Of a DNA stretch of 64,000 nt, positions 9,660 to 18,527 are shown piece after piece. Numbering within the stretch: position 1 is the stretch's first letter; each line of letters starts with the position of its first letter. The stretch covers positions 1,674,001 through 1,738,000 of the forward strand of contig CBDCYF010000005.1 in NCBI GenBank assembly GCA_965224065.1. The letters run 5' to 3'. This stretch comes from JAOTZA01 sp965224065. GTDB lineage: Bacteria; Acidobacteriota; Thermoanaerobaculia; Multivoradales; JAHEKO01. The position numbers and the translations under genes are program-made. The notes beneath the pieces are model-generated. The model was not told where the DNA came from. It saw only the letters and a list, made by a program, of their open reading frames with translations, and did not search any database.

Positions 9660-10500
9660 ACTCCAAGCTGGGCACGTCGTGGCGCGTGTCCGCCGCGGAA
9701 CGAACCTGGACGATCTCGGCCAGGATCGACACGGCGATCTCCGCCGGCTCATCGCCACCGATCGGCAAACCGATCGGAGCGTAAAAGGGCACGCCGTCGA
9801 GCGACAGCCCCTGCTCGACGAGCCGCTCCCTCACCCGGTCGATCTTCCGCTCGCTGCCCATCAATCCAAGGTAACGCAAGTTCGGCAACCGCTGCCTGAG
9901 AATCGAGGCCAGCGCCGCGAGATCAGTTTCCCAGCACCGGGTCACCACGGCGGCGAGCACCTCGCGTCCATCAAACGGCTCCAGAAAGGCCCCGTCGTAG
10001 TCACGGTCTACCGGTGAAAAGACGGTCCCGCGTGGAAAGAGCTCGGGTCGCCTGAACTCGCAGCGATCTTCGGCGACCAGCAAATCAAAGCCACACGGGT
10101 TCGCCGCGCGGGCCAGCGCCTGACCCACGGGACCACCGCCACAAATGACGAGAAGGGGTTTTTGCCTCAGCACCTCGATGAGAACCTCCACCAGCCCCCC
10201 ACAGACCATTCCGGTCGGCTCCCCCCTGACTGCAGTTTCAGTCAGATAATAACGCTTCACCTCGGGTTTTCTCGCCTGCCGCTCGAGCAACTGCCCGGCA
10301 TCCGCCTGAACCAGCGCCTCGAAGGCCCCTCCGCCCAGGTTGCCGCTGGACGAGCCGTCCGGTCGAACGAGCATCTTCCAGGCCATCTTTCCCGGCGTCG
10401 AGCCCTCGGCGCGCACGATCTGGCACAGCGCCACGGACCCTTGCTCGGCGATGGCGCGGGCGCTTTCGGACAGCAGATCGGCGGCGTTCGCCTGAGACAT
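9640..10500 (-). CDS. XdhC/CoxI-family molybdoenzyme maturation protein
   Basis: A 286-residue protein starting at MSQANAADLL. The N-terminal XdhC/CoxI domain (about residues 15-85) has the pattern VALCQIVRAEGSTPGK..A.KMLV, GNLGGGAFEA and GMVCGG. A Rossmann XdhC_C domain follows (VICGGGPVGQALARAA, LGLMGSERKIDRV and PIGLPIGGDEPAEIAVSI). XdhC proteins hold molybdenum cofactor, add the terminal sulfido ligand and insert it into xanthine dehydrogenase-family enzymes. The client enzyme is not in the window, but moeA lies about 1.4 kb away on the opposite strand. An alternative upstream start would add a low-complexity basic leader and is unlikely. Confidence 0.85.
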   Translation of the reverse strand: MSQANAADLLSESARAIAEQGSVALCQIVRAEGSTPGKMAWKMLVRPDGSSSGNLGGGAFEALVQADAGQLLERQARKPEVKRYYLTETAVRGEPTGMVCGGLVEVLIEVLRQKPLLVICGGGPVGQALARAANPCGFDLLVAEDRCEFRRPELFPRGTVFSPVDRDYDGAFLEPFDGREVLAAVVTRCWETDLAALASILRQRLPNLRYLGLMGSERKIDRVRERLVEQGLSLDGVPFYAPIGLPIGGDEPAEIAVSILAEIVQVRSAADTRHDVPSLEYAQHSG

Positions 10501-10546
10501 CCGATTCAGCTTAGCATTGCGAGATGTGCGCGATGTGGAAGATCCG

Positions 10547-10876
10547 TCAGTCCGTCTTGGAGGCGCCGGTGGTCTTTTTTGCCGAGCCGGTCTTCTCCGC
10601 CGGCTTGGCGTCTCCTGCTTTCTCGGACTTGTCGCCCGTCGAGCCACCGCCGCCATCCGAGCCGCCGTCTGAAGATCCCGCGGCCTCCTTCTTGCCCTTG
10701 TCCGCGTAGTCGGTGACGTACCAGCCCGAACCCTTGAACTGAAAGGCCGGAGCCGACAGCAGTCGCCGGACCGGTTTCCCGCACTCGTCGCAACCTTGGG
10801 GAGCGGGATCGCTCATTCGTTGCAACACTTCGGTGCGGTGACCACAGACCGTGCACTCGTACTCGTAGATCGGCAT
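10547..10876 (-). CDS. FmdB-type zinc-ribbon protein
   Basis: A 109-residue protein starting MPIYEYECTVCGH, the hallmark of the FmdB/CxxC_CxxC_SSSS family. Two CxxC knuckles (CTVC near residue 8, CDEC near 31) should bind one zinc ion. The C-terminal half is a low-complexity Gly/Ser/Lys-rich tail, which is common in this family and probably disordered. Family members are suspected regulatory proteins but their role is not established. It lies between the XdhC-like and DUF4388 genes on the same strand. Confidence 0.85.
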   Translation of the reverse strand: MPIYEYECTVCGHRTEVLQRMSDPAPQGCDECGKPVRRLLSAPAFQFKGSGWYVTDYADKGKKEAAGSSDGGSDGGGGSTGDKSEKAGDAKPAEKTGSAKKTTGASKTD

Positions 10877-10908
10877 ATTTCTCGGGATCGCGGCGTCCGG
10901 GCCAAGGG

Positions 10909-11697
10909 TCAGGCGGAGAACTCGTCGCCCTGGGATTTTAACTGGATCTTCACCGGCCGCCGCCGCTCCGGTCCCTCCTGGCGGTCGAGCCGGCGCACCA
11001 GGTGGAGTACCCGAAAGGCGTACAGTAGCTTGGCATTGTCGGCCGCCGCCAACGGCTCCTGCGAGCACAGCTCGTAGAAAGTCCGCTTGCCGTCTACCGA
11101 CAGCAGAAGCTTGTATTCGATGCTGTCGAGGCCGATCTCCAGCAGATCCTCGGTGCGAAAAGACGGCTCGAGAATGGTCTCCTTCTTCCCCACCCGCTCG
11201 ACCAGCGGCTTGGCCTCCGGCGCGCGCTTGATGCCTTCCAGGATGACCCGCCGCATCGGCAGGCGCGTCTGGATCATGTCCTCTTCCCGGTACTCCCCGA
11301 TCGAGAAGGTCACCTCGCCGTCGTCCCAGTAAAAGAGGCTCCAGACGATCTCCTCGATGTGTTCGCGGATCGCGTCGCAGACCGCCACCGGACTCATCAA
11401 GCCGTGCTCGATCAGCAGCTCGCCGACCCGCTTGTTCCCCGAGGCGCGCTGGCGCGCCACCTGGTCGAGATACGCTTGCTCGAGCTTTCCGGCGCGCAGA
11501 AGAAACTCGCCGACGCTGTCGTAGCGGTCGTTCGAGGCGGCGTGGATCACATAGCCGTCGCGCAGATAGACTCGCTTGGTGACCGGGCCATTGCGGGCTT
11601 CGATCAGACCGGGGACGCGAAAGCGATCGATCGAATAGAGCATCTCGGGCAGCGCCGTCTCGCGCAACAGCGCCCGGTACTGGAATTTGTTGGACAT
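10909..11697 (-). CDS. DUF4388 (PATAN-type) domain protein
   Basis: About 262 residues from MSNKFQYRALL. The N-terminal region (about 1-110) follows the DUF4388 pattern: ETALPEMLYSIDRFRVPGLIEA, then RVYLRDGYVIHAASND and VGEFLLRAGKLE. The middle has a GELLIEHGLMSPVAVCDAIREHIEEIVWSLFYWDDGEVTFS segment, seen in PATAN/DUF4388 proteins linked to two-component signalling and surface motility. A longer start (ATG at 11757, +20 residues) is possible but neither start has a strong ribosome-binding site. Probably a cytoplasmic signalling or scaffold protein; no enzyme motif is visible. Confidence 0.72.
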   Translation of the reverse strand: MSNKFQYRALLRETALPEMLYSIDRFRVPGLIEARNGPVTKRVYLRDGYVIHAASNDRYDSVGEFLLRAGKLEQAYLDQVARQRASGNKRVGELLIEHGLMSPVAVCDAIREHIEEIVWSLFYWDDGEVTFSIGEYREEDMIQTRLPMRRVILEGIKRAPEAKPLVERVGKKETILEPSFRTEDLLEIGLDSIEYKLLLSVDGKRTFYELCSQEPLAAADNAKLLYAFRVLHLVRRLDRQEGPERRRPVKIQLKSQGDEFSA

Positions 11698-11854
11698 GCT
11701 CGATGGTCCCAGGACCGCGCTTTCAGGACCGTCGATCGTGGGCTTCCAATATAGCATTCACCGAGTCTTGTTCGATGTTTCCTAAGTCACATCACCGCGC
11801 GCGCGGCCACCCGTCGATCGGCGCACAGGCGGCCGATCTCCCGGAGAATTCTCG

Positions 11855-13084
11855 TTGAGCCGGATCCCGTCGCCCGAGGAGGCGTGGGAGCGGATCGCCG
11901 CCCGGATCGAGCCGCTGCCGATCCAATCCGTTCCCCGACGCAAGGCGGGCGGTCGTGTCCTCGCCACCGATCTCGAGGCGACGACCGACGTCCCAGCCCA
12001 CGACGTTTCCGCCATGGACGGATACGCGGTCGATCGTGCCGTCTCCGTGGGACAACGGCTGCCGGTCGACGACACCATCGCCGCCGGCGACACTCCCGGC
12101 CGTGAGCCCTCACCGGGCACAGCCGCTCGGATTATGACCGGCGCGCCGGTCCCGAGCTCGACCTTCGGCGTCGTGCCGGTCGAGCACACCGACGGCGGAG
12201 ACGAGACCGTGCTGATTCACGCCGCGGTTCCCGAAGGGGCGCACATCCGGCGCCGGGGTGAGGTCGTGCGCGCCGGCCAAAGGCTGCTACCGGCCGGCTG
12301 CCTTCTCACCCCCGGGGCCCAATCACTCCTGGCCACACACGGCCATGAGCGGGTTCCGATCCACCGGCCGCCATCGGTTGCGACCCTGGCCACGGGGGAC
12401 GAAGTCGTTCCACCCGACCACACACCTCGACCGGGACAGCTTCGAGATTCGCACACCGACTTTCTCCTCGCGGCCGGGCGTGGCCTCGGGCTCGCTTTTA
12501 CGCCGCTTGGGATCGCCGGAGACAACCGCACGGCATTGCTCGAGCACCTGCGCCACGGCCTCGACCACGACGTGCTGCTGGTGAGCGGTGGGGTCTCGAT
12601 GGGGGTCTTCGATCTCGTCGAGCCGGTCCTGGAAGAGCTGGGCTGCGAGACCTTGTTGGACGCGGTGGCTGTGCAGCCGGGCAAGCCGCTGGTCGTCGCC
12701 CGCCATCCGAACGGCTGGGTGTTCGGGCTGCCGGGCAATCCGGCGTCGGTCATGGTGTCCTTCTGGCTGTTTGTCCGCCCGCTCTTGCGATCGCTCCAGG
12801 GCCTCCGTGACGGCTTCTGGCACGGGGCGCTCGACGGCACGCTGAGCGCGGAGCTTCCCGGCTCCAAGGGCCGTGACCGTTTCCTCGCCGCAGACGCTGA
12901 GACTCAAGACGGGCAGGCCCACGTGCGGCCGATTGTCCCGCGCGGCTCGCACGATGTCTCCGCTTTTGCTTGTGGTCGGGCCCTGGTACGGGTGCGGCCC
13001 GGGTCCGCACCCGCCGCGCCGGGGAGTCGCTGCGAGTTTCTGCCGCTCCCGGGCTGGCCGCTGCCGGAAACGAACGGCGGCTAG
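11855..13084 (+). CDS. moeA: Molybdopterin molybdenumtransferase MoeA
   Basis: A 409-residue enzyme that inserts molybdate into adenylylated molybdopterin in the last step of Moco synthesis. Domain order is typical: N-terminal MoeA domain with AMDGYAVD near residue 50, central MoCF-binding domain with SGGVSMGVFDLV and LPGNPASVMVSF, and a C-terminal MoeA_C barrel. The TTG at 11855 has GGAG at about 11843. The length is close to the family norm. Presence of this gene near the XdhC-like gene indicates Moco-dependent enzymes elsewhere in the genome. Confidence 0.9.
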   Translation: MSRIPSPEEAWERIAARIEPLPIQSVPRRKAGGRVLATDLEATTDVPAHDVSAMDGYAVDRAVSVGQRLPVDDTIAAGDTPGREPSPGTAARIMTGAPVPSSTFGVVPVEHTDGGDETVLIHAAVPEGAHIRRRGEVVRAGQRLLPAGCLLTPGAQSLLATHGHERVPIHRPPSVATLATGDEVVPPDHTPRPGQLRDSHTDFLLAAGRGLGLAFTPLGIAGDNRTALLEHLRHGLDHDVLLVSGGVSMGVFDLVEPVLEELGCETLLDAVAVQPGKPLVVARHPNGWVFGLPGNPASVMVSFWLFVRPLLRSLQGLRDGFWHGALDGTLSAELPGSKGRDRFLAADAETQDGQAHVRPIVPRGSHDVSAFACGRALVRVRPGSAPAAPGSRCEFLPLPGWPLPETNGG

Positions 13085-13092
13085 CTCACCTC

Positions 13093-13117
13093 AAAAAGGG
13101 GGACTGTCCCTTTTTTT
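13093..13117. terminator. Bidirectional terminator-like hairpin between moeA and the GSDH gene
   Basis: AAAAAGGGGGACTGTCCC followed by seven T. The stem GGGA-CTG-TCCC is extended by G-U and A-U pairs from the flanking A and T tracts, so it can act as an intrinsic terminator for moeA and plausibly for the convergent gene. The last T belongs to the convergent stop codon. Confidence 0.6.
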
Positions 13118-14901
13118 CAGCGCGCCAGGCGAAACTCGTCCAGGAGGAAGTGCCCGGTGGCTCCGCCGGACGGCTCAGAGCCGTTGGGAAGACCGGCGCG
13201 AACCTCCTTCACCACCAAACCGGCGTTGTCCAGATCGGACCGCGCCGCTCGGACCTTTTTCTTTTTCCGCAGGAGAACCGATCCGTCCCGGGCCCCTACG
13301 CTCGACGCCCGCGCCCATTCGACGGCCAAGTGCACCGCTCGGCCGGCGGGGACCTTGGTTCGGCCGATGAGCTCGAAGTCGCCGCTGTCGCCGCGCGCAT
13401 AGAGCCTTGCCCGGTAGCGGCCGCCACTCTGCTCGAGAGCCACCCTGACGTGCTGTCGCCCACCCCCGACGAGCGCGAGGATGTCGATCTCGGAGCCCCC
13501 CAGCTCGACGCGGTTGGCGTTCAACAGAAAGCTGACGGTGAGGCTGCGCGCCCTGCCCGGTTTTCGCGAACGGACAAAGGAGCGGCGAGCGGTCGACGGA
13601 TCGACCGCCAGGGCGAACCGGGTGCCGTCGAGACCGGGCTCGACCACCTCGAGACGCCCGCCCTTGGCTTTCCAACGACTCGTGTCCCCGCTCTCGAAGC
13701 CGTCGAAGAAGATCAGGTCACTGCGGAGCCGGTGGACCGAGCCGAAGTGATCCAACACGTAGATCTCGCCCGCCTCGTCCTCGCCAAAGCTCGACACCGC
13801 CAGATCGGTGTCGAGCAACTCCACCATGGACCAGGAGCCGTCGGCCGCCGGAGTCGCGCCCCAGATACGCCCGGAACAGAAATCCCCAAAAAAATAGACG
13901 CCTTCGAGGGCCGATGATGCCTCCCCCCGGTAACGGTAACCGGCGGTCACCGAACAGCCCTGATCGTGGCCGTACTCGAGAACCGGAAGGGTGAGACTCC
14001 CATCGTTGCAGCCGGAAGACGGATTGAAGCAAGCGGTGCCCTCCATCCGGCGCCAGCCGTAGTTCTCGCCTCCGTCGCTGGCCGCCGGCTGGAAATTGAC
14101 TTCTTCCCGCGCTCCCTGTCCTACGTCGCCGATAAACAAATCGCCGGTCTGGCGGTCAAAGCTCATCCTCCAGGGATTTCTCAGCCCATAGGCCCAGATC
14201 TCCTCGAGCGCGCCCCCCTGGCCGGCAAACGGATTGGCGGGCGGAATCGCAAACGGCAAACCGTCGACGTCAACCCGCAGGATCTTCCCCAGCCGGGTAT
14301 CGAGCGCCTGGCCATTGTTCTGTGGATCTCCGCCGCTGCCGCCGTCGCCGCTGGCGATGTAGAGAAACCCGTCGGGGCCAAAGGCCAGATCGCCGCCGTT
14401 GTGGTTGCCAAACGGCTGGCCGAACGCCAGCACCTCGGTCTCCGATCCGGGATCGGCCCGGTCGGGATCGTTCCCGACCGAGAACCGGGATACCCGGGTG
14501 TCGCCGCCGGGGTCGGTGTAGTTGACAAAGAAAAAACCGTTGTCCCGATAGCGGGGATGGAAGGCGAGTCCCAGCAGCCCCCTCTCGCCACAACAAGAGA
14601 CCCGGTCGGAGATGTCGAGAAAGGGCGTCGCGCCGGTTCCATCTTCGTCGTGGATGACAATGCGGCCTTCCTGTAAAACGACAAACCGACGGCCCGAGCC
14701 GTCTCCGGCATGGGTCAGGGCCACCGGCCTCGCAAGACCGCTCGCAACCTCTTCCAACTCGAGCATCTCCGGTACCTCGCCCAGTGAAGGCGCCGGAACA
14801 CCGACCAGTGCCAGGGCGATGGCCAGCAAGGTGGCCCGCACCGGAACCGGACACACCGAGGACCGGAGCGAGCGATGGCAAGACGCGCGGAAGGTCTGCA
14901 T
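13117..14901 (-). CDS. Secreted PQQ-type glucose/sorbosone dehydrogenase with extra C-terminal domain
   Basis: A 594-residue exported protein. Residues 1-42 look like a signal peptide (ATLLAIALALVGVPAPSLG). Residues about 45-390 are a GSDH six-bladed propeller: CGERGLLGLAFHPRY, GNHNGGDLAFGPDGFLYI, WAYGLRNPWRMSFD and LFIGDVGQG are strong family matches. A C-terminal domain of about 200 residues begins FFDGFESGDTSRWKAKGG and looks like a beta-sandwich module of the kind appended to many secreted acidobacterial proteins. Soluble GSDH enzymes oxidise aldoses with PQQ and calcium. I cannot confirm the PQQ ligands by eye. It is convergent with moeA. Confidence 0.85.
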   Translation of the reverse strand: MQTFRASCHRSLRSSVCPVPVRATLLAIALALVGVPAPSLGEVPEMLELEEVASGLARPVALTHAGDGSGRRFVVLQEGRIVIHDEDGTGATPFLDISDRVSCCGERGLLGLAFHPRYRDNGFFFVNYTDPGGDTRVSRFSVGNDPDRADPGSETEVLAFGQPFGNHNGGDLAFGPDGFLYIASGDGGSGGDPQNNGQALDTRLGKILRVDVDGLPFAIPPANPFAGQGGALEEIWAYGLRNPWRMSFDRQTGDLFIGDVGQGAREEVNFQPAASDGGENYGWRRMEGTACFNPSSGCNDGSLTLPVLEYGHDQGCSVTAGYRYRGEASSALEGVYFFGDFCSGRIWGATPAADGSWSMVELLDTDLAVSSFGEDEAGEIYVLDHFGSVHRLRSDLIFFDGFESGDTSRWKAKGGRLEVVEPGLDGTRFALAVDPSTARRSFVRSRKPGRARSLTVSFLLNANRVELGGSEIDILALVGGGRQHVRVALEQSGGRYRARLYARGDSGDFELIGRTKVPAGRAVHLAVEWARASSVGARDGSVLLRKKKKVRAARSDLDNAGLVVKEVRAGLPNGSEPSGGATGHFLLDEFRLAR

Positions 14902-14913
14902 GGGGACCCTTGA

Positions 14914-16920
14914 TCAGGCGCTGGCGGCGGTCCGGGCCCGCGCCGCGGTCCGCCTCGCACCGGCGTAGGGGTCGCGGCCGGAAACGTCGGTGGAGGCACT
15001 CACGTGCGCCGCCGCCAAGACCTTCTCATAGCGCGCCAGCGCCTCGAGCGGAAAATAGGTGGCATAGAGGTGGTATCGCAGGTAGAAAACCTGCGGGAAT
15101 CCCGTGCCCGTCCAGTGCTCGTCGACCCAGCCGCCGTCCGGCCGCTGACCGGCCAGCAGCACTTCGGTCCCGCGACGAATCGCCTGCCGGCCTTCCGGCT
15201 CGTCGTGAGCTCCGGAGGCCAGAAGAGCGGTGACCGCCCACGCCGTCTGAGCAAACGTGGTCTCCCCTCGGCCCCTCAACGACGGTTCCTGGTAGCTGGC
15301 CAGCGACTCGCCCCAGCCGCCGTCATCCCGCTGCACGGCGAGCAGCCAGTTGACGCCACGACGCACCATCGGATCTGTCGGACCCAGACCGACCGCGGCA
15401 CACGCCGACAGGGCCAGCCAGGTGCCATAGATGTAGTTCGCCCCCCACCTTCCGTACCAGGCCCCGTCCTTTTCCTGCTCGCGTCTCAAAAACGCAACCG
15501 CCCTCTGGATTCTCGGATCTCGGCTGTCGAGATCCAGCTCCTTCAAGGCCACGATCGTCCGCGCCGTGATGTCCACGGTCGGCGGATCCAGCATCGCGTT
15601 GTGATCCGCAAAGGGCACGTACTCGAGAACGGTCCGGTTGCAGTTGCGGTCGAAGGCGCCCCAGCCTCCGTTGTCGCTTTGCATGGAGAGCTGCCAGCGG
15701 AGACCGCGGCCGATGGCGTCATGAAGCCGCTCCCCCGCCTCCTCGCGGCCCATGTCGAGACCCACCAGCGCGGTCAGCACTTCAGCGGTGTCATCGCAGT
15801 CGGGGTAAAACTCATTGGCGTACTCGAAGTACCAGCCACCCGGCTCGGCGCCGGGGTTGGAGCGACACCAGTCCCCCCCCCGGGTGACCTCCCGGTCCAG
15901 CAGCCATTCGGCCGCTCGCCGAAGGGCCGCGTCATCCTCCGCCACCCCCGCGGCGCGCAGCGCGCCCACCGCCAACGCCGTGTCCCATACGGGTGAGAAA
16001 CACGGCTGCACCCTGAGCTCGTCGCCTTCCAGAATTTCCAGCTCCCGGAGCTCGGAGAGCTGGTCCTCGAGCAAGGGATCCCCGAGCTCCCGGCCGACAC
16101 ACACCAGCGCCATGACGCTGTTCATCATCGGCGGAAAGATCGCGCCGAGCCCATCGCTTCCTTCGAAGCGCTCCTCCATCCACCGGGTGGCGCGCTCCAG
16201 CGCGCGGCGGCGCATCGGCAGAAAGCCCGAGCGTTCGACGGTGTGGATCAGCCAGTCGACGGCCCGGAAGAACACCGCCCAGAGCCGGCGTCGGAGGGTC
16301 AACGGCTGCGGCAGGGGCGAGCCCGCGTCCAATTCGTCCAGCCGGCTGGATTGGGGAACCGGTCGGAACGGACGGTGCGCCCAGACAATCGACAGCGGCA
16401 CCACGATGGCGCGAGACCACGCCGACATCTGGTAGATGTTGAAGTAGAACCAGCGAGGCAGAAGGACGAGCTCCGGCGGGATGGCCGGAGCCTTTCGCCA
16501 CGGAAAGAGGCCAAAAATGGCGAGCAGTATCTTTGTGTAGGAGTTGCACGCGGCCAGTCCGCCCTGAGCGCGAATCGAGGAGGCGGCGGCCCGCATGTGA
16601 GGCGCCTCGGGATCGTCGCCGGCCAGCTTCAAGACCAGATAGGCCTTGGTGGAAACGCTGACCACAGACGGTCCGCTCGGGAAGTTGGGCCAGCCGCCTT
16701 CGGCGAGCTGCTGCGATCTCAAGTAATTGGCGAGCTGACCAAACCGCGGGTCCGCGCCCCGGCCAAGGAAATACAGCAGAAGCGCGTACTCCGACTCGAG
16801 GATGGTGTCGCCCTCGAGCTCCGCGCACCAGTGACCGTCGGCGTGTTGCCGCGACCGCAGATGGGCTACGGCGCGATGGATGGTGTCTGAGAGACGGCTG
16901 ATCCGGTCGTTGTCGGTCAC
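14914..16920 (-). CDS. shc: Squalene-hopene cyclase
   Basis: A 668-residue class II triterpene cyclase that folds squalene to hopene/hopanol for membrane hopanoids. The catalytic DXDDTA motif is present as DCDDTA at residues 374-379. QW repeats are seen at QSDNGGWGAF, EKDGAWYGRWG and QRDDGGWGES. I chose the GTG at 16920 over ATG 17016 because AAGGGA lies 8 bases upstream and a promoter candidate at 17008-17035 would place the earlier ATG upstream of the transcript start. No squalene synthase or hpn gene is adjacent. Confidence 0.92.
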   Translation of the reverse strand: MTDNDRISRLSDTIHRAVAHLRSRQHADGHWCAELEGDTILESEYALLLYFLGRGADPRFGQLANYLRSQQLAEGGWPNFPSGPSVVSVSTKAYLVLKLAGDDPEAPHMRAAASSIRAQGGLAACNSYTKILLAIFGLFPWRKAPAIPPELVLLPRWFYFNIYQMSAWSRAIVVPLSIVWAHRPFRPVPQSSRLDELDAGSPLPQPLTLRRRLWAVFFRAVDWLIHTVERSGFLPMRRRALERATRWMEERFEGSDGLGAIFPPMMNSVMALVCVGRELGDPLLEDQLSELRELEILEGDELRVQPCFSPVWDTALAVGALRAAGVAEDDAALRRAAEWLLDREVTRGGDWCRSNPGAEPGGWYFEYANEFYPDCDDTAEVLTALVGLDMGREEAGERLHDAIGRGLRWQLSMQSDNGGWGAFDRNCNRTVLEYVPFADHNAMLDPPTVDITARTIVALKELDLDSRDPRIQRAVAFLRREQEKDGAWYGRWGANYIYGTWLALSACAAVGLGPTDPMVRRGVNWLLAVQRDDGGWGESLASYQEPSLRGRGETTFAQTAWAVTALLASGAHDEPEGRQAIRRGTEVLLAGQRPDGGWVDEHWTGTGFPQVFYLRYHLYATYFPLEALARYEKVLAAAHVSASTDVSGRDPYAGARRTAARARTAASA

Positions 16921-17007
16921 GATTGCAGTCCCTTCGGCCCTCGCCGGGGGCTCGCCAAGAGCCGAGCCCGAGCCGGCCTGGGGGCCTCCAACCCCCGACA
17001 TGCAAAG

Positions 17008-17035
17008 TCTATACACTGGCTTTCGGGCCGGACAA
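17008..17035 (-). promoter_or_regulatory. Sigma-70-like promoter for shc
   Basis: On the minus strand TTGTCC (17035-17030) and TATAGA (17013-17008) are separated by 16 bases. Transcription would begin near 17001, about 80 bases before the GTG at 16920. Prediction by eye only. Confidence 0.45.
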
Positions 17036-17051
17036 CCCCATCACCCCATTT

Positions 17052-17140
17052 CGCAGCGATCAGGCTCCGCACGGGCCGACGTCCCTTAGTTACGCAGCGA
17101 TCACGACGCGGGATTTGCCCCGCGCGCCGAAGTCCCTAAG
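17052..17140. repeat. Imperfect tandem duplication at the 3' end of a DinB-like gene
   Basis: Copy 1 at 17052-17089 and copy 2 at 17093-17140 both begin CGCAGCGATCA, contain a GC-rich core and end with a GTCCCTTAG/GTCCCTAAG sequence. Copy 2 has a longer core with an internal GCGGGATTTGCCCCGC inverted repeat. The second copy overlaps the stop codon of the DinB-like gene. It may be a small extragenic element or terminator. Confidence 0.4.
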
Positions 17141-17669
17141 AGGTTACGCTGGGGAGATAGCGCTCGCGCAGCACACGCAGATGGTGGCGCTCGTGGCCGG
17201 CGATCAAAAACGCCGACGCTCGCACACTGCACGAGACGCCATTGGCGACGCCGGAACGGATCAGCTCGTCGGCGGACAGCTCCTCGAAAAAGGCAATCGT
17301 GGAGCCCCGCAGGTGCTCCAACTCAGTGCCGAGAGAGGCGAGTGAACGCCGGTCAAAGGCGGCCGCGGCGACATATTGGTTTTCGTCGAAGCCCGGGAGT
17401 GAAGCGGTCTCGCCCCGCGCAAAGCAGACCGCGCGACAGACAAAGATGCGCTCCGCGTCCGCCAGGTGGCCGGCGATCTGCTTGATGCTCCATTTGCCCT
17501 CGGCGTAGCGGAAACGGGCCTGTTCGTCGTCAAGCGAAGAAAGCAGTTCGACAAGCTCCTTGCCCTGCTGCGCCAGGAGCTCGAGGACGTCTCCCTCGGG
17601 CACTTCGTCGACGTAGGCGGCGTAGAAATCGCCGTACTCGGAGACCTGTGGCCGATCGATTGGGGACAT
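17136..17669 (-). CDS. DinB-superfamily four-helix protein
   Basis: A 177-residue DinB_2/YfiT-like protein. The KWSIKQIAGHLADAERI segment near residues 58-75 and the C-terminal GHERHHLRVL near 155-165 supply the three His expected to bind a divalent metal (H in AGHLADAE, H in GHERHH). The superfamily includes thiol-dependent S-transferases (bacillithiol, mycothiol), but the substrate cannot be read from the sequence. It sits upstream of shc on the same strand with a 215-base gap that holds a tandem repeat and the shc promoter candidate. Confidence 0.85.
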   Translation of the reverse strand: MSPIDRPQVSEYGDFYAAYVDEVPEGDVLELLAQQGKELVELLSSLDDEQARFRYAEGKWSIKQIAGHLADAERIFVCRAVCFARGETASLPGFDENQYVAAAAFDRRSLASLGTELEHLRGSTIAFFEELSADELIRSGVANGVSCSVRASAFLIAGHERHHLRVLRERYLPSVTS

Positions 17670-17693
17670 GGATATGTTCTCTCCTCCAGGATC

Positions 17694-18494
17694 CTATCCG
17701 GGTTCTGAAAAGAGCCGCTTGCGGAAACGCCGCATCCCGGCGAGCCACCGATCGTAGTCCGATGTCTTTCGCTCGACGTACTCCCGTACGCGGGGATGCG
17801 GCAGGATGAGAAAGCTCTCCGCGGCCAGACCCTTGACGACCTCGTCGGCCACTTGCTCGGCGGTCAGGACTCCGTCGACGCTGGCCGCTTCGGCGGCAGC
17901 CTCGAACTCCTCGCCACGGAACATTCGGGTGCGCACCGCTTGGGGGCAGAGCACGGAGATCTTGATCCCCTCCTCGCCGTGATTGATCGCCACGGCTTCG
18001 GCGAAACCCAACGCCGCGTGCTTGGTGGTCGAATAGACCGCGTCGCCGATCTGGCTCAGGAGGCCCGCGGCCGAGACGGTGTGCAGCAGATAGCCTCCGC
18101 CGCGCTCGATCATCCGCGGCACCACCGCCCGCACTCCCCAGACGTGAGCCATGACGTTGACCTTCCAGGCCAGTTCCCAGCGCTCGTTGGGCTGCGACGA
18201 CGCCGTCCAGGCGGGAGCGTCGGAAAAGGCGATGCCGGCGTTCGAGCACAGCAGGTCGATCGGCCCAAGCTGCCGCTCGACGGCGTCTACCGCTTCGAGG
18301 ATCTCCCCTTCCCGCGACACGTCGCAGCGCAAGGCGAGGCCGCCGATCCTCCCGGCCACGGCCTGGGCGGCCTCGGAATCCACGTCCGCGACACCGACGG
18401 CCCGCGCGCCCTCTCGGTGAAACCGCTCCGCAAGCGCGCGACCGATGCCGTGCGCGGCACCAGTGATCAGAACGATTTTGTCTTCCAGGATCAA
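17694..18494 (-). CDS. Short-chain dehydrogenase/reductase
   Basis: A 266-residue classical SDR. The NAD(P)-binding motif TGAAHGIGRALA is at residues 11-22, NAG near 90 and the active-site S-Y-K set at S141ish (HTVSAAG) and YSTTKHA near 155. Asp at the end of beta-2 (GVADVD) suggests NAD preference. The neighbouring phosphotransferase-like and acyl-CoA dehydrogenase genes suggest a role in fatty acyl or related catabolism; the substrate is unknown. It starts 33 bases after the phosphotransferase-like gene on the same strand. Confidence 0.88.
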   Translation of the reverse strand: MILEDKIVLITGAAHGIGRALAERFHREGARAVGVADVDSEAAQAVAGRIGGLALRCDVSREGEILEAVDAVERQLGPIDLLCSNAGIAFSDAPAWTASSQPNERWELAWKVNVMAHVWGVRAVVPRMIERGGGYLLHTVSAAGLLSQIGDAVYSTTKHAALGFAEAVAINHGEEGIKISVLCPQAVRTRMFRGEEFEAAAEAASVDGVLTAEQVADEVVKGLAAESFLILPHPRVREYVERKTSDYDRWLAGMRRFRKRLFSEPG

Positions 18495-18527
18495 CTCGAC
18501 AAAACTCCTCGTGTCCGGCTCGAGACG

